A stretch of 42,623 nucleotides of DNA from Tritrichomonas foetus (lineage: Eukaryota; Parabasalia; Tritrichomonadida; Tritrichomonadidae). Below are positions 19,550 through 30,700 of this stretch, piece by piece. The notes beneath the pieces are model-generated. The model did not search any database. It had not been told where the DNA came from and saw only the letters and a list, made by a program, of their open reading frames with translations. Within the stretch, counting starts at the first letter, position 1. Each line of letters starts with the position of its first letter. The stretch spans positions 1 to 42,623 of the forward strand of contig MLAK01000639.1 in assembly GCA_001839685.1 (NCBI GenBank). The letters run 5' to 3'. The translations under genes were made by a program, and so were the position numbers.

Positions 19550-22214
19550 ATGGAAAGCAGATCAAGTTTTCGAAGTACCACAAAGACGGCAACAATCAAA
19601 AGAAGACAAATTAAAGAATCGCTCATTCCATTAAAAACACTCTATCTCGATGTATCCAATTCAACAGTTTCATCATTCAAGTTTTTGAGCAGGCTCCAAC
19701 GAGTTCAGTCTTTAAATGCTGAGAATACATTGATTGCTAACTTTACTAACACTCCACTTAATTCAACATTAAGACATGTTCTTTTCCGTGGCTCTCCAAT
19801 CACCCGCTATTCCGAATATCGACTAATGACTTTGATTGCACTGAATACCGATATTGAATACATTGATGCAAAAGTTGTAACAAAAGAAGAACATTCGCTA
19901 GCCATTAAATTAAGAACACAAGTTCAGCCAAAACTTTATGAGGGATTTCTAATAATTTCAACAGATCCTGTAACTTTATCAAGAGCTGATGAAACAATTG
20001 TGATCAATGATACTGATCTAGAAGAAACACCAACTCTCAACATGGGAGAAATCAAACTTAATCAGACGATTTCAATGATGGAAAATTTAAGCTTCCAAAT
20101 TAGCCATGCATCTCAGAAATTTGGAAAAAAGGTAATCCCACAATTGCCAGTCCGTCAACTTCTCGAACAAGATAAAATTAATACAACTGATTTAATTATG
20201 GGACATGGACCACAAATGTCTCCAAAGAAGAAAAGGTCAAATCAAACACCATTTGTGAAAGCATTTAATGAACATACAAAAACACAAGAAGAACTTGTCA
20301 ATACAAGCGTTCTTATTGATTCACCTCAAAAACGTGAAGAAAGACGTTCACAAATTCTCCAATCACCACAAAAAGATAGTGAGTTTGATATCAAGTCATC
20401 AACAAGTGAATTTTCATTGAACATGAGTTCAGTCCCTGCATCATCATCAAATATAGAAATAAAGGGACAATCAAATATTAATGAACAAACAATTTCACAT
20501 GATTTTGAAGAAGAAGAAGAAGAACCATTACCATCAACATCAATGAGTCGCGTTTATGATAGTATTATTGAACCAAGTATTAATAAGGATGGTAATATTA
20601 CTGTTCAAAATTTATTCGGAATGGCTGCTGATATTTTAACTAGTCCAGAAAAAGGATCGCGCTATTTTGAATCTTCTTCTATATCAAATTTATCTGATGA
20701 AGAACAAGGAATTGGAAACACGGGAAGTTTAATCCCAGTGAAAATTGGATCACCATCAAAACGTTATGGAAAAGGACACGACGCAAGCAGGCTTAAACAA
20801 ACTAAGTTTGGTGGATACAGACAAATTTCTGATACTGAATCACTTAATACAAGCACATTTAGTGAAAATGTTTTATCTGAAAATGATACTGACAATCATG
20901 ACAGACTAAATTCTAATTTCGAAGAGGAAGAAGAAGAAGCTTTAATTGCATCAGTAGTAGGTGAACATGACACCAACAATTATGAAGAAGAAGAAGACAA
21001 TAATACTGAACGACTCGATGATGACAACAATAACTTAGAAAATAATGAAAGACCAGTTTTCTTGCATAAACGAGTAACAGGAAAAGTTGAACCCAAACAT
21101 CAACCATTTGATGACGCTCGTTCTTACTCACCACCCCGGTCGTTTAGGAAAGATGAAGATTCTATATCTGTAAGTTCAACTCGTTCATATCATAATGATC
21201 AACTTCACTTTAATGCTGTTGGAATAAGCCTTAAAAAAGCCAACGAAGAACCGAAAGAAAGAAATCCAGAGGAATATAATTCAAATGATCCTGATTCACA
21301 GGCTGAGCCCCTAGTTCCACCAGAAAAATCTAGTGAACAATCAATTGAAGCACGATCAGTTGAATCTGACCAAAATCCTAATTCCACAGTTACAGAAGAC
21401 GAGTCACCAACAGAAGAAGTACAACCAACAGAAGAAGTACAACCAACAGAAGAAGTACAACAAGCAGAAGAAGTACAACAAGCAGAAGAAGCACAACAAA
21501 CAGAAGAAGAACAACAAATAGAAGAAGCACAACCAACAGAAGAAGTACAACCAACAGAAGAAGTACAACNNNNNNNNNNNNNNNNNNNNNNNNNNNNNNN
21601 NNNNNNNNNNNNNNNNNNNNNNNNNNNNNNNNNNNNNNNNNNNNNNNNNNNNNNNNNNNNNNNNNNNNNNNNNNNNNNNNNNNNNNNNNNNNNNNNNNNN
21701 NNNNNNNNNNNNNNNNNNNNNNNNNNNNNNNNNNNNNNNNNNNNNNNNNNNNNNNNNNNNNNNNNNNNNNNNNNNNNNNNNNNNNNNNNNNNNNNNNNNN
21801 NNNNNNNNNNNNNNNNNNNNNNNNNNNNNNNNNNNNNNNNNNNNNNNNNNNNNNNNNNNNNNNNNNNNNNNNNNNNNNNNNNNNNNNNNNNNNNNNNNAG
21901 AAGAAGCACAACAAACAGAAGAAGTACAACCAACAGAAGAAGCACAACCAACAGAAGAAGCACAACCAACAGAAGAAGCACAACCAACAGAAGAAGCACA
22001 ACAAACAGAAGAAGCACAACAAACAGAAGAAACAAAACCAACAGAAGAAACAAAACCAGAACAAACCACATCAACTGAAGACACAGTTACAACAGAAAAC
22101 CCAACTGAACTTACAGGAGAAATAAAACCGGATGATGCAACACCAGCTGAAGAACAAGCAGCACCAGTTGGAGAACAAGCATCGGTTGAAGAAGCAGCAC
22201 CAGCCTCCGAATGA
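19550..22214 (+). CDS. Leucine-rich-repeat protein with acidic hexapeptide-repeat tail (spans an assembly gap)
   Basis: Residues about 25-115 contain leucine-rich repeats and an LRR-cap-like segment (ITRYSEYRLMTLIAL, then DIEYID). A long Ser/Glu/Asn-rich disordered region follows, then hexapeptide repeats such as EEVQPT and EEAQQT. The repeat runs into 329 undetermined bases (21570-21898). Read straight across the gap the frame changes to an Arg-Ser-Thr-Asn repeat, which is an artefact: the Glu-Glu repeat resumes in another frame from 21900 and continues through PTEETKPEQTTS to a TGA at 22212-22214. The gap size is therefore wrong by one base modulo three. The function is unknown; LRR-cap proteins of this shape often bind cytoskeletal or phosphatase partners. 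Total length is uncertain. Confidence 0.8.
21403..22056 (+). repeat. 18-bp coding minisatellite with assembly gap
   Basis: Tandem 18-bp units of the form ACAGAAGAAGTACAACCA, each encoding six residues (T-E-E-V/A-Q-P/Q). About nine units precede the gap at 21570-21898 and about nine follow it. The unit is identical in length throughout and varies at a few positions. The array probably caused the assembly failure and is likely to vary in copy number between strains. Confidence 0.9.
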
Positions 22215-22489
22215 AATTTTATAGTTTTTCAATGAAATCAATTGCAGCACAAATAATATTGTGTACATTGATTCGTTATAGTGTGGTATGTTTTATTAAA
22301 TTTATTCTTGAAAATCTCATTTTCCCTCACTTTTTCGTTATCAACCACTACAAACATGAAATTTAATGAGAACGTTCATCTCGATGTTAAAATTGAAAAA
22401 GAAAATAATTTTTTTTTTTTGAAAAAAACATATATAAAAACAAAAAAATAAAAAAGAGATTTAATGTTAATTTTCAGACGTTCATTCCT

Positions 22490-24118
22490 TTATTCCTTTT
22501 CATCTGGGCAGTGATTTGTTAGCCAGGTAATTTCAAGCATATGGCCTTCATCCTGGATGGCTTTTGCACCTTTTCCCTGAATCATGTCAGTGAGTTTCTC
22601 ATAGAGAGCCCTGTCTTTCGCCGCAATGATTTCAAGATCTGTTTTAAGCGACATGATGGCTTGTCTCTTTTGCTCGAGTGCCAATGAGTATTCTTGTGGG
22701 ATTGGTGCATTTACAATTGGATTCACGTTTGCCCATGTCATTGGAACGACGAAAAGGCGGAAGTTCGCTGGTGAAATCTTTTCGAAAAGTGCTGCACCTA
22801 ATGAAGCAAGGAAAATTGGCTTGTCCCAAAGGTTTAATTGTGGGTTAATTCCAATACACAATGTGTCAAGTCCAAATTTGGTATATAGTGCATTATATGG
22901 TGCAAAGACAAGACGTGAACAGTTTCCTGTAACAATAGGGCGTGTATTCACAAGCATGTAAGCGACGCACCTTTGGCAAGCATCGAGATGGGCCATGCGT
23001 GTCGCACAGATGATCTTGACATTCTGGCAAGCTTCTAGATGAACTGATACGGCAGCACCGATAAATATTGTACTGTCTCTGCAATGTGAAATGAAAACTG
23101 TTAAAACTGAGCTGCAAATGTAAATGGTGGCATGACGACAATTGTAAACGTGAACATTACATGGCGTTTCTGGAACTTCAAGACGATACTTTGGTGGTTC
23201 TTGTGTATGTGTTGTTTCATATTCGATCAAAAGTGGCTTATCAAGGGTTGTATTCTCATATTTGTCGAATTCTGTGGAACGTGGGAAAAGTGGACGATAA
23301 GAAAGTGGTGAAGTTGGAACGATTGCATGGTCATATTTTGTATTGAGGATATCTTCAGCACCTTTGGAAATTGGGAGCTGAGTCTTGAGCGCATGAAGGA
23401 AACGGACTGATGGCTCAACGTCTGTGTTCTCGAAAAAGCCCATTACTGCGGCAAGAGAATTATGTTTATGAGCGAATGTTGGACCGCCGTTAACGAGGAA
23501 TGAAAATGACTCGACATGCTGACGTGTGAGACCATCTGGAGAGTAGATCTTTAAGAATTCTGGAAGTTTGTTGATGAAGAATCGAACCATTAATGGATAG
23601 AGGGATTGCTCTTTATTCGTTTTGATGACTAAATGCGAAACAGTTGGCGTTGATTTAGAAACGTCGCGATTCTGTGTGGAAATACGTTTTTCTTGATTGT
23701 CTTTACGATTTGGAAAAGCTTCAAGATTTGATAATTCTGAAACGGCGCGGAACTTCTTTTTCACGAAGAGAGCAAATAAATAGCATAAAATGTCTGTACC
23801 TCGTGTGAAGAACGATGGAAGGCATGAACTGTCTGTTAAATATACTTGTGACTGCAATAAGGCTTCCTGCGGGTCTTTTGTGAGGAAGCATGTAAGCGTG
23901 GCGTAAAGGGCTTGAATTTGATTTTCGTTAAGACGGAAAACAGAAGAAACTGCTGCTTTCCATTGCTCAAATGAAACAAATTCAATGAGTGGTGGAAGTT
24001 TAGAGGCGAGCTGGGAGATCTTCTCGATGGAAATGTCGGATGTGAAGAGTGGATTGATGGCCGCGACCTCAAATGCTTCCCAGTTGAGCCAAAGGCGGTA
24101 TCTCGAAAGTTCAGTCAT
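22490..24118 (-). CDS. TBCCD1: TBCC domain-containing protein 1 homologue (basal-body/centrosome positioning)
   Basis: 542 residues, close to human TBCCD1 at about 557. The N-terminus (LWLNWEAFEVAAINP, then ISIEKISQLASKLPP) fits the family opening. The TBCC/C-CAP beta-helix lies at about 305-430, with CRHATIYICSSVLTVFISHC, CRDSTIFIG, CQNVKIICATRMAHLDACQ and then NTRPIVTGNCSRLVFAPYN. The LNLWDKPIFL and FRLFVVPMTW blocks after it are typical of TBCCD1 rather than of tubulin cofactor C or RP2. In algae and animals this protein links basal bodies or centrosomes to their correct position and to the Golgi. It lacks an obvious TBCC catalytic Arg context and is probably structural. The ATG at 24118 is well placed. 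Confidence 0.88.
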   Translation of the reverse strand: MTELSRYRLWLNWEAFEVAAINPLFTSDISIEKISQLASKLPPLIEFVSFEQWKAAVSSVFRLNENQIQALYATLTCFLTKDPQEALLQSQVYLTDSSCLPSFFTRGTDILCYLFALFVKKKFRAVSELSNLEAFPNRKDNQEKRISTQNRDVSKSTPTVSHLVIKTNKEQSLYPLMVRFFINKLPEFLKIYSPDGLTRQHVESFSFLVNGGPTFAHKHNSLAAVMGFFENTDVEPSVRFLHALKTQLPISKGAEDILNTKYDHAIVPTSPLSYRPLFPRSTEFDKYENTTLDKPLLIEYETTHTQEPPKYRLEVPETPCNVHVYNCRHATIYICSSVLTVFISHCRDSTIFIGAAVSVHLEACQNVKIICATRMAHLDACQRCVAYMLVNTRPIVTGNCSRLVFAPYNALYTKFGLDTLCIGINPQLNLWDKPIFLASLGAALFEKISPANFRLFVVPMTWANVNPIVNAPIPQEYSLALEQKRQAIMSLKTDLEIIAAKDRALYEKLTDMIQGKGAKAIQDEGHMLEITWLTNHCPDEKE

Positions 24119-24906
24119 TAATATTTTTCTTAAAAAGTGGCATTGTTGAGAAAATCCATTGGGATTTCATATCAAATGTCATTTATTTTTTATTTCAATT
24201 GAGAAAATAACTGTGAGCGAATAAACGACTTTCAAATACTTTATTTTAGACTTTTGTGAGGAAGGTTATCTGAGTTTTATGAATAAAAACAACTTTTTGA
24301 ACATATATTTAGTCGATAACTCAGCTTTTTCAGATTGTTAGAACCACTTTTTCATAAGTGAATTTTTCCATTTTTTTTTAAAATTTTGTCTATCTCATCT
24401 TCTTGTAAGGAATAAACATCTTAACTTAAAGGTTGCATTTTCATTTCATCCCAAAAATATTCAAAACAATAAACTTTCTTGATCTCACATTTTTTCTGAC
24501 GCCAATTTCTCTGTGTCTATGTTATCAACATTTTTTATGTAATAAAACATATATTCATAAATGTTGATATCTGCAAATGTATAAATGCCATATGTGCTAA
24601 TTTGAAAGTAAAGTGATATATTAGTCATTTTTTATAATCAAGGCTTTTTTCATTATAAATTCATTATTCAAAATTAAATCCACTTAAAAGATAAACTATG
24701 TTGTAGATAATCCGATTATCCCAAAATTCTTTCAATTAATAGTATCAATCAAATTTATATCTGTAAAAAAGAAAGTTTTGAATTGAAATGATGTTTGCAT
24801 TAATTGCACAAATGTCTACACTGTAAATTTTGAATTCAAAATACAATAAATAAAAATAAAAAAAATCCAATTTCCAAACAATTTATTTTCTATTCAATGA
24901 ATACAA
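24119..24906. other. Long AT-rich spacer
   Basis: 788 bases between TBCCD1 and the importin-like gene on the same strand. There is no ORF of note and no repeat. AAAAAGTG (24132-24139) lies just upstream of the TBCCD1 start, and CACTTTTT occurs at 24345-24352. Confidence 0.5.
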
Positions 24907-27333
24907 TTAAATACAATTCTTCCTGGCCAATAACTTTGTTAATATATCCTTCAAGTCATTCACTGAATTTTCGTTCGGTACTGAAATACACCTTATGAAC
25001 GCTTCCTGTTCTTCACTTGCCATTGGTGTTGCCGAATTGATGGCCTCCAAAATCATTGCAGGATTAATAAATTCCTTCAATTTTATAATCAATTCAGCTA
25101 ATTCTTTAAATGCTGGATTTTTATATACATTCACCATAGCATTTATGATTGTTTGGAGGACTTGCATATGGAATTCCACAGGTTGACTTGGAAGTAATTC
25201 CATGAGTGCAGTACAGGCAAGGCTGCTAATTCCTCGATCTTCGTCCATCATTTCGGCGAATGGAATTTGAGGAGGAATAAGGTTCCAGTAGTTGTTATCC
25301 CATTCCATTGCTATACTTTGAAGGGAAGGCAATAATTCATATAAAAAGTCTCTTTTAGATGGATCAAGATTTCTTATAAACTCGCAAACGTTAGGCATAA
25401 CTTGAATAAAATCTCTCAAGAAGTAAAGAAGCGTTAAGTGGGAGGGACATGGCGCTATGGCAATTATTTGATTGAGCCAAGCTGCGACATTTCTAGGATT
25501 GGCGATAAAATTCATATGAAAAAATTCAAATAAAAATTGTGATAAATAATGTTGTATTTCTTTGGATGGATCAAGCCATACGTTTGATAGATTTCGACTA
25601 ATAAATTCAAAGATTTGTTGACCAAAATTCTCGAAAAGTTTAAATGATTCTGAATTAAAGTTTATATTTGGTAGTTTTTCTAGTATTTTATGCATCATAT
25701 CGAAAAATGCTAATAAATTATTTTTATTTTGCATTGCTTCTGCAAATGCAGTAATGATTGTATTTCCGACAGACGTGTAATATTTGGCAGCATCATCATT
25801 AGGTAAATGCATGAGTAAAATGATAATGGATGGAATTAAAAATTCTTGTTGAATAAATGGAATATTTGTCATGTAGAAACTCAATCTTTCAACAACTTCA
25901 GGATTCAATGATACTGGAAAGACACATATAAGTTTATAGAAGCCAAGAGAACATTCATGAGGATAATCATTGAAAAATGTTGTGAAAACATTAACAAAAG
26001 CAGGTAAATATTTTTCATCTTTGCTAACAAAAGATTGTGCAAAATAGATTTGAGTCTCTGGTGGTGCATTAAATGATTGGAAGTTGGTGCAATAGGCTTC
26101 CTGAATTTGTTGTGGTATACTTGAGTTCAAGTAGCCAATAATTAATAAAATACTAGGGAATTTGATGTTTGGATTCATAAAATAGGCATTAAGTAAATTT
26201 TCTGAAGCTTTGTAAAAATTGTTGAGCTTTTCATGAATGCTAGAAAGCTCAACACCGAAATTTAAACCAGTTAAAACTAGTTCTAAAACATTTACAGCAA
26301 AGCTAGCGACGGGACAGTCTTCTGAAAAATTTTCACAAAATCGCATAGATGCGATGAGGAGTGCTGGCCACAATTCTATGTCTTTTGTGATTTGTGCAGA
26401 TGTGACCATGATATTTTCTGCTAAAGTAAACTCATTAATTAAGCTTACAGTAATATTAATAAAGTCTGGTTTGAAAAAATACTCTTCTGAGTCTTCTAAA
26501 CTCCAAACAGCCATCCAAAGAAGTATCAGATTGACTGCATATTTCGACTCCATTGGATCTTGTGCGGCTGCTTCTCGAAGAACACTTGAGAGATGAATTG
26601 ATATATTGGCAATAGCAAAATGATACTCGTCTGGCCCCTTTGTCATGTCAAAATTCAACACAGTGGATATGTGTTCGATCATTGTTGCCGAAAGATCAAT
26701 TATTTTTGTGGCTTCGATCAACTTCGGAATATAAGGCAAAAGTGGCTGAAAATTTTCGAGGCCTAGAGCAAAACAATGATACAAATTCATCCATTGAATA
26801 GAAACCGGCTGACTTCGAAGCATATCGTTAACGTATCTTAGAATAATTTCTGGAACTGGATAATACGATTGGTTAATAAATTTGGTGTAGAACTTTGATA
26901 GCCATTCTTCGAAGTAGTAAGTAGCGATTGACATTTGGACATCGATGGGGTAATAACCGAATATTTCTACTATCGGCAAATCCTTGCTTAAAACGGCGAT
27001 ATCGGCCAAACTAATCAAGGCGAATCTGAACCATGGAGCCTGGTCTTTCTCCAGAATATGCGTGACCGTAAAGTTGGTCAAAAAAGTGGCCAAATTATTC
27101 AATTCGTCTGGTTGTAGCGGTTTCTTACGAGTTTTAATACAATTACGAATAACAGTCATCACCATGTTTTTGACAAGCGGGTTTGTCGCGTTGGTTAGTA
27201 AATAGATCGAATCACTAATAACAAAATCCGATTCAGTCCATTCTCGCAATTGATTGTCGCACATTGTCGCATCCTGGCCCATGCCAGAATTCATGCCAAT
27301 GATAAGTGATTCAATAAATTGCACTCGTTCCAT
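24907..27333 (-). CDS. Importin-beta-like (karyopherin) HEAT-repeat protein
   Basis: 808 residues, almost entirely helical, arranged as consecutive HEAT-like pairs. The N-terminal ~20-90 segment (DNQLREWTES, ISDSIYLLTN, then VIRNCIKTRKKPLQPDELNNL) follows the importin-beta N-terminal pattern used to bind Ran-GTP, closest in feel to the transportin-3/Mtr10/importin-13 group. Karyopherins carry cargo through nuclear pores under Ran control. No acidic loop or subgroup-specific motif could be identified, so the cargo is unknown, and another HEAT protein is not excluded. An initiator-like TCATTA ends four bases before the ATG on the coding strand, which supports this start. Confidence 0.65.
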   Translation of the reverse strand: MERVQFIESLIIGMNSGMGQDATMCDNQLREWTESDFVISDSIYLLTNATNPLVKNMVMTVIRNCIKTRKKPLQPDELNNLATFLTNFTVTHILEKDQAPWFRFALISLADIAVLSKDLPIVEIFGYYPIDVQMSIATYYFEEWLSKFYTKFINQSYYPVPEIILRYVNDMLRSQPVSIQWMNLYHCFALGLENFQPLLPYIPKLIEATKIIDLSATMIEHISTVLNFDMTKGPDEYHFAIANISIHLSSVLREAAAQDPMESKYAVNLILLWMAVWSLEDSEEYFFKPDFINITVSLINEFTLAENIMVTSAQITKDIELWPALLIASMRFCENFSEDCPVASFAVNVLELVLTGLNFGVELSSIHEKLNNFYKASENLLNAYFMNPNIKFPSILLIIGYLNSSIPQQIQEAYCTNFQSFNAPPETQIYFAQSFVSKDEKYLPAFVNVFTTFFNDYPHECSLGFYKLICVFPVSLNPEVVERLSFYMTNIPFIQQEFLIPSIIILLMHLPNDDAAKYYTSVGNTIITAFAEAMQNKNNLLAFFDMMHKILEKLPNINFNSESFKLFENFGQQIFEFISRNLSNVWLDPSKEIQHYLSQFLFEFFHMNFIANPRNVAAWLNQIIAIAPCPSHLTLLYFLRDFIQVMPNVCEFIRNLDPSKRDFLYELLPSLQSIAMEWDNNYWNLIPPQIPFAEMMDEDRGISSLACTALMELLPSQPVEFHMQVLQTIINAMVNVYKNPAFKELAELIIKLKEFINPAMILEAINSATPMASEEQEAFIRCISVPNENSVNDLKDILTKLLARKNCI

Positions 27334-27336
27334 TTT

Positions 27337-27342
27337 TAATGA
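27337..27342 (-). promoter_or_regulatory. Initiator-like element TCATTA
   Basis: On the minus strand TCATTA ends just three bases before the ATG at 27333, giving TCATTAAAAATG. It matches the trichomonad initiator consensus TCA(+1)Y(T/A), and the distance is within the short range known for Trichomonas genes. Confidence 0.5.
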
Positions 27343-27754
27343 GATTGAGAACTTTCAGAAAATGTCAACTTATTTTAACATAAATGTAAAGTGCTAGTTC
27401 TCTAAGGATTTTATAATTCAGAGACCAAAAATATATTGAAAAATCTCTATTGAAACTTGCTTTTGAATGTAACATCAATGTTTTTCTGAACATATTAGAC
27501 GACTTTTTGATAATGGTATAAAAAATTCTACTTATCTTAAAAAGTGAAAATGGAAAAGTGAATGAAAAAGTCTTTATCAGCTATTTTTATATATTACAAA
27601 ATATTTTATTTTAATTCATGTCTATATATGAAAGAACCCAAAGTATTCAGTATAAATGATAGAAACTATGAGATATTTCTATTTTAAAATGTTTATCTAT
27701 CTTCATCAAATTTTCTAAATTGATACAACATTCAAAAAGTTAAATCCAACAAAT
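27343..27754. other. Divergent intergenic region
   Basis: About 410 bases between the divergently transcribed importin-like and AAA-protein genes, so it should hold both promoters. Two AAAAGTG words occur close together at 27540-27546 and 27554-27560. No ORF is supported. Confidence 0.5.
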
Positions 27755-30700
27755 ATGAGCTTTGATGATCCTTCGATTTTAATAGTTGACAGGCTCCCAT
27801 TACCTGATGACTATCGCGTTTTTGTACATCCAACGAAACTCGGCGAATTAAAATTCAAAAATGGAACTTTCGTGGAAATTCGATCAGAAAATAATAAAAC
27901 AGTTTGCGCTCAAGTACACGCTGTCAGTGAAAGTTGTTCCTATGGATGCATCCAAATTGGCCGCGCATTAAGAATCAATCTTCAGTGTTATCTTGGCCAA
28001 AGAGTTCAAATAAAAAGGGCAAGAGATTGCGATACCGCAGAATGTGTCGTTTTGGCACCAATAGAAGATACGATTTCGAATATTACTGGTACATACGCCG
28101 ATATCTTGTTTCGATCAGCCATCAATTTTGATAATTTGCCGTTAAAGAAAAATCAAATCATTCCGGTTTTTGCATTGAATCGAGTCATTGAATTCAAAGT
28201 CGTTATAACACAGCCAACAAATACCGTTGTTGTTGATAACATTGATGTGATCGCATGCAGAAACACAACAGTGTCTCGTGGAAATTCACCAAGATTTGAC
28301 AAGGTTTGTTATGATGATATAGGTGGTTTAAATTTCACACTTAAAAAAATCAGACAAGTTATAGAAATTCCATTATTACAACCCAAACTTTATCGTTCAT
28401 TTAATCTTCCAGCTGTCAAAAATATTTTGATAACAGCAAATTCTGGCTGTGGAAAAACTTTGATTTCTCAGGCAATCAGAAATGAAACACCTGCAAATTA
28501 CCTCAGAATTGATTGTTATAATTTGCTCACAAAAACAGTTGAAGAAGCGATTGCTTTTCTTCTGAAATCAATTGATGAAGTTGTTTCTAATCAACCCTCA
28601 ATTGTTTATTTCGATGATTTTGATGTTGTTGCTTCACCTGAAATAAATGAAGATTCAAATCCAGATTCACGAATATCAAATGCTTTATGTTCTGCAATTA
28701 AAAGAATGAGAGCAGAAAAAAGTATTGTTGTTATCGCATCTGCTCGTGATGATAGTCGCATTCGAAAAGATATCAAAGCCAAATTCGATAGAAAAATTAA
28801 TATTCTCTATCCGATTAGTGACGAAAAGCTCTCAATTATTCGCACGATTGTTCACCGTTATTCGATCAGACCAAACACCACAGTTGATGACATTGCTGCA
28901 ACTCTTGTTGGTAAAAGTAGCGCCCAGCTCACTCAAGCATGCCTTCGATCACTTGCCAAGCCCATAGCCGATCTAGCTGCACGAAAAGATAAAGAAAATG
29001 ACAAGGATAAAGATAAAAATGAACCCGTTGAGTTGTCAATCAATCAGCTTAGACAAATTACTATTTCACCTTTACAGACAAATGATGATGATGATCTTTT
29101 TGAAGACACTTCTTTTGATAATCCAAAGAAATATAAAGTATCACGTGAAAATAATACTGAAGCATTTGATAAAATGTCTAAACAAGAACAAATCTATGAT
29201 CCTGAATACGAGTGTTACAACAACTATGCACAACCTGAAAAACCAAAACAACCACTTGATTTCGAATTCATTAACATGTTTGAAAATGAGCCGCCTTATA
29301 ATGAAGGAATGGTCGATAACGATCGAAAGCGTTATACTTATGATGATGAAAATGATTACTACAGCGATGATTATGACCGAAAGAGACCACCTTCCAAAAA
29401 CCGTAATAGAAACACCAAAAACATTAAAAATAAGAGAAATCGATATAATGATGATGATTACTATTCAGATTATTATGAATATTCAGATGACTATCCACCT
29501 TCTAGAAACAATAAAAAGAGTGCGCCTTCAAAACCCAAACAAAACTCTAAACAAAAGCCAAGTCGAAGAAATGGAAAAGCAGTTGGAAAGAAAGGAAAAA
29601 ATTATGAATATTATTCCGATGAGTACTATTCTGATTATTATAGTGATGACGAAGGCGACTGTCCAAGAAAGAAACAACCAATTACTAACAAGCAAAGTCA
29701 AAACGAAAAACCAAAAAGAAAAGTTGATCCATTTGTCTCTAAAGACGATATTTCCCAATTTCCTTCTAAGAAAGCAACCGGTTTTCCAACAAAGAAAGGT
29801 GATTTAGTAAATCCTTTTGCAGAAAAAGAGAAATCAACTCCTTTAAACATACCAACGAAAAAGAAGCCAGTTTTGGCCGCTGAAGATGATTCAGAGAAAA
29901 ATGAAGCACCAAACAATAAGCCCACTAAAAATCCATTTGGAAATAACTCAAATAACTCGGATAATATTCGAAAGAAAAAGAATAATCGAGTGAATGATTA
30001 TTCCAGTGATGATGAAAAACCAAAACAGCAGCCAACGAAAAAGAAACAATCAAAAATCCAAAATGATTATTCTGACGACGAAGTGAAAAAACCAGCAAGG
30101 AAAAATCCTTTCCTCGGAAATCGTAAAAGAATTATGATTGATGATGATGGAAGTGAGCAAGATGAGCAGCCTAAATCAAGAAATCCAACTCGAAAAGATC
30201 CTTTTTCAAAAGACCTAGAAAAACATGATCCATTTAATAATAATAGCAAGGATGATACTGGAAGTAGTGATGATGAAACACCAAAAACAAAACCAAGTAA
30301 AGAGAAAAAATCATCCAATAAAAAAGCGAAGAGAAATGTTGATGATTATAGTGATCCTTCTGATGAAGAAAATATCAGAAAAACCAAAAACGTAAAAAAT
30401 AATAATCCATTTAGAAAATCCCGCCAAGTTGATGATGAGAGCGAAAGTGAAGATGAAAAACCAAATTCGAGGAAGAAACCTAACACTAAAAATCCTTTTG
30501 CTAAAAAAAATTCAAACAAAAGAAATCCATTCGCATCTAAATCTAATTCTGATAGCGACGACGACGATGATGATGATGAACCACCAAGAAGGGCAACAAA
30601 GAAAAAGCATTTTGTAGATGAAGATAGTGATGATGATTTTGACGAAAAGAAAAGAAAAAATCCAAAAAAAAATTCATCAAAAAGGAGACAAATAGATTCC

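Noticed and set aside
21899..22078. Arg-Arg-Ser-Thr-Thr-Asn repeat as the C-terminus of the LRR protein
   Set aside because: It is an out-of-frame reading caused by the arbitrary gap length; the other frame continues the Glu-Glu repeat seen before the gap.
21205..22084. Long minus-strand ORFs in all three frames, Cys/Ser- or Leu/Val-rich
   Set aside because: They are mirror readings of the 18-bp coding repeat plus the N gap; the unit has no stop in any antisense frame.
28998..29807. 269-codon plus-strand ORF rich in Met, Ile and Lys
   Set aside because: It lies in another frame of the AAA-protein tail, and its composition is explained by the repetitive GAT/AAA codons there.
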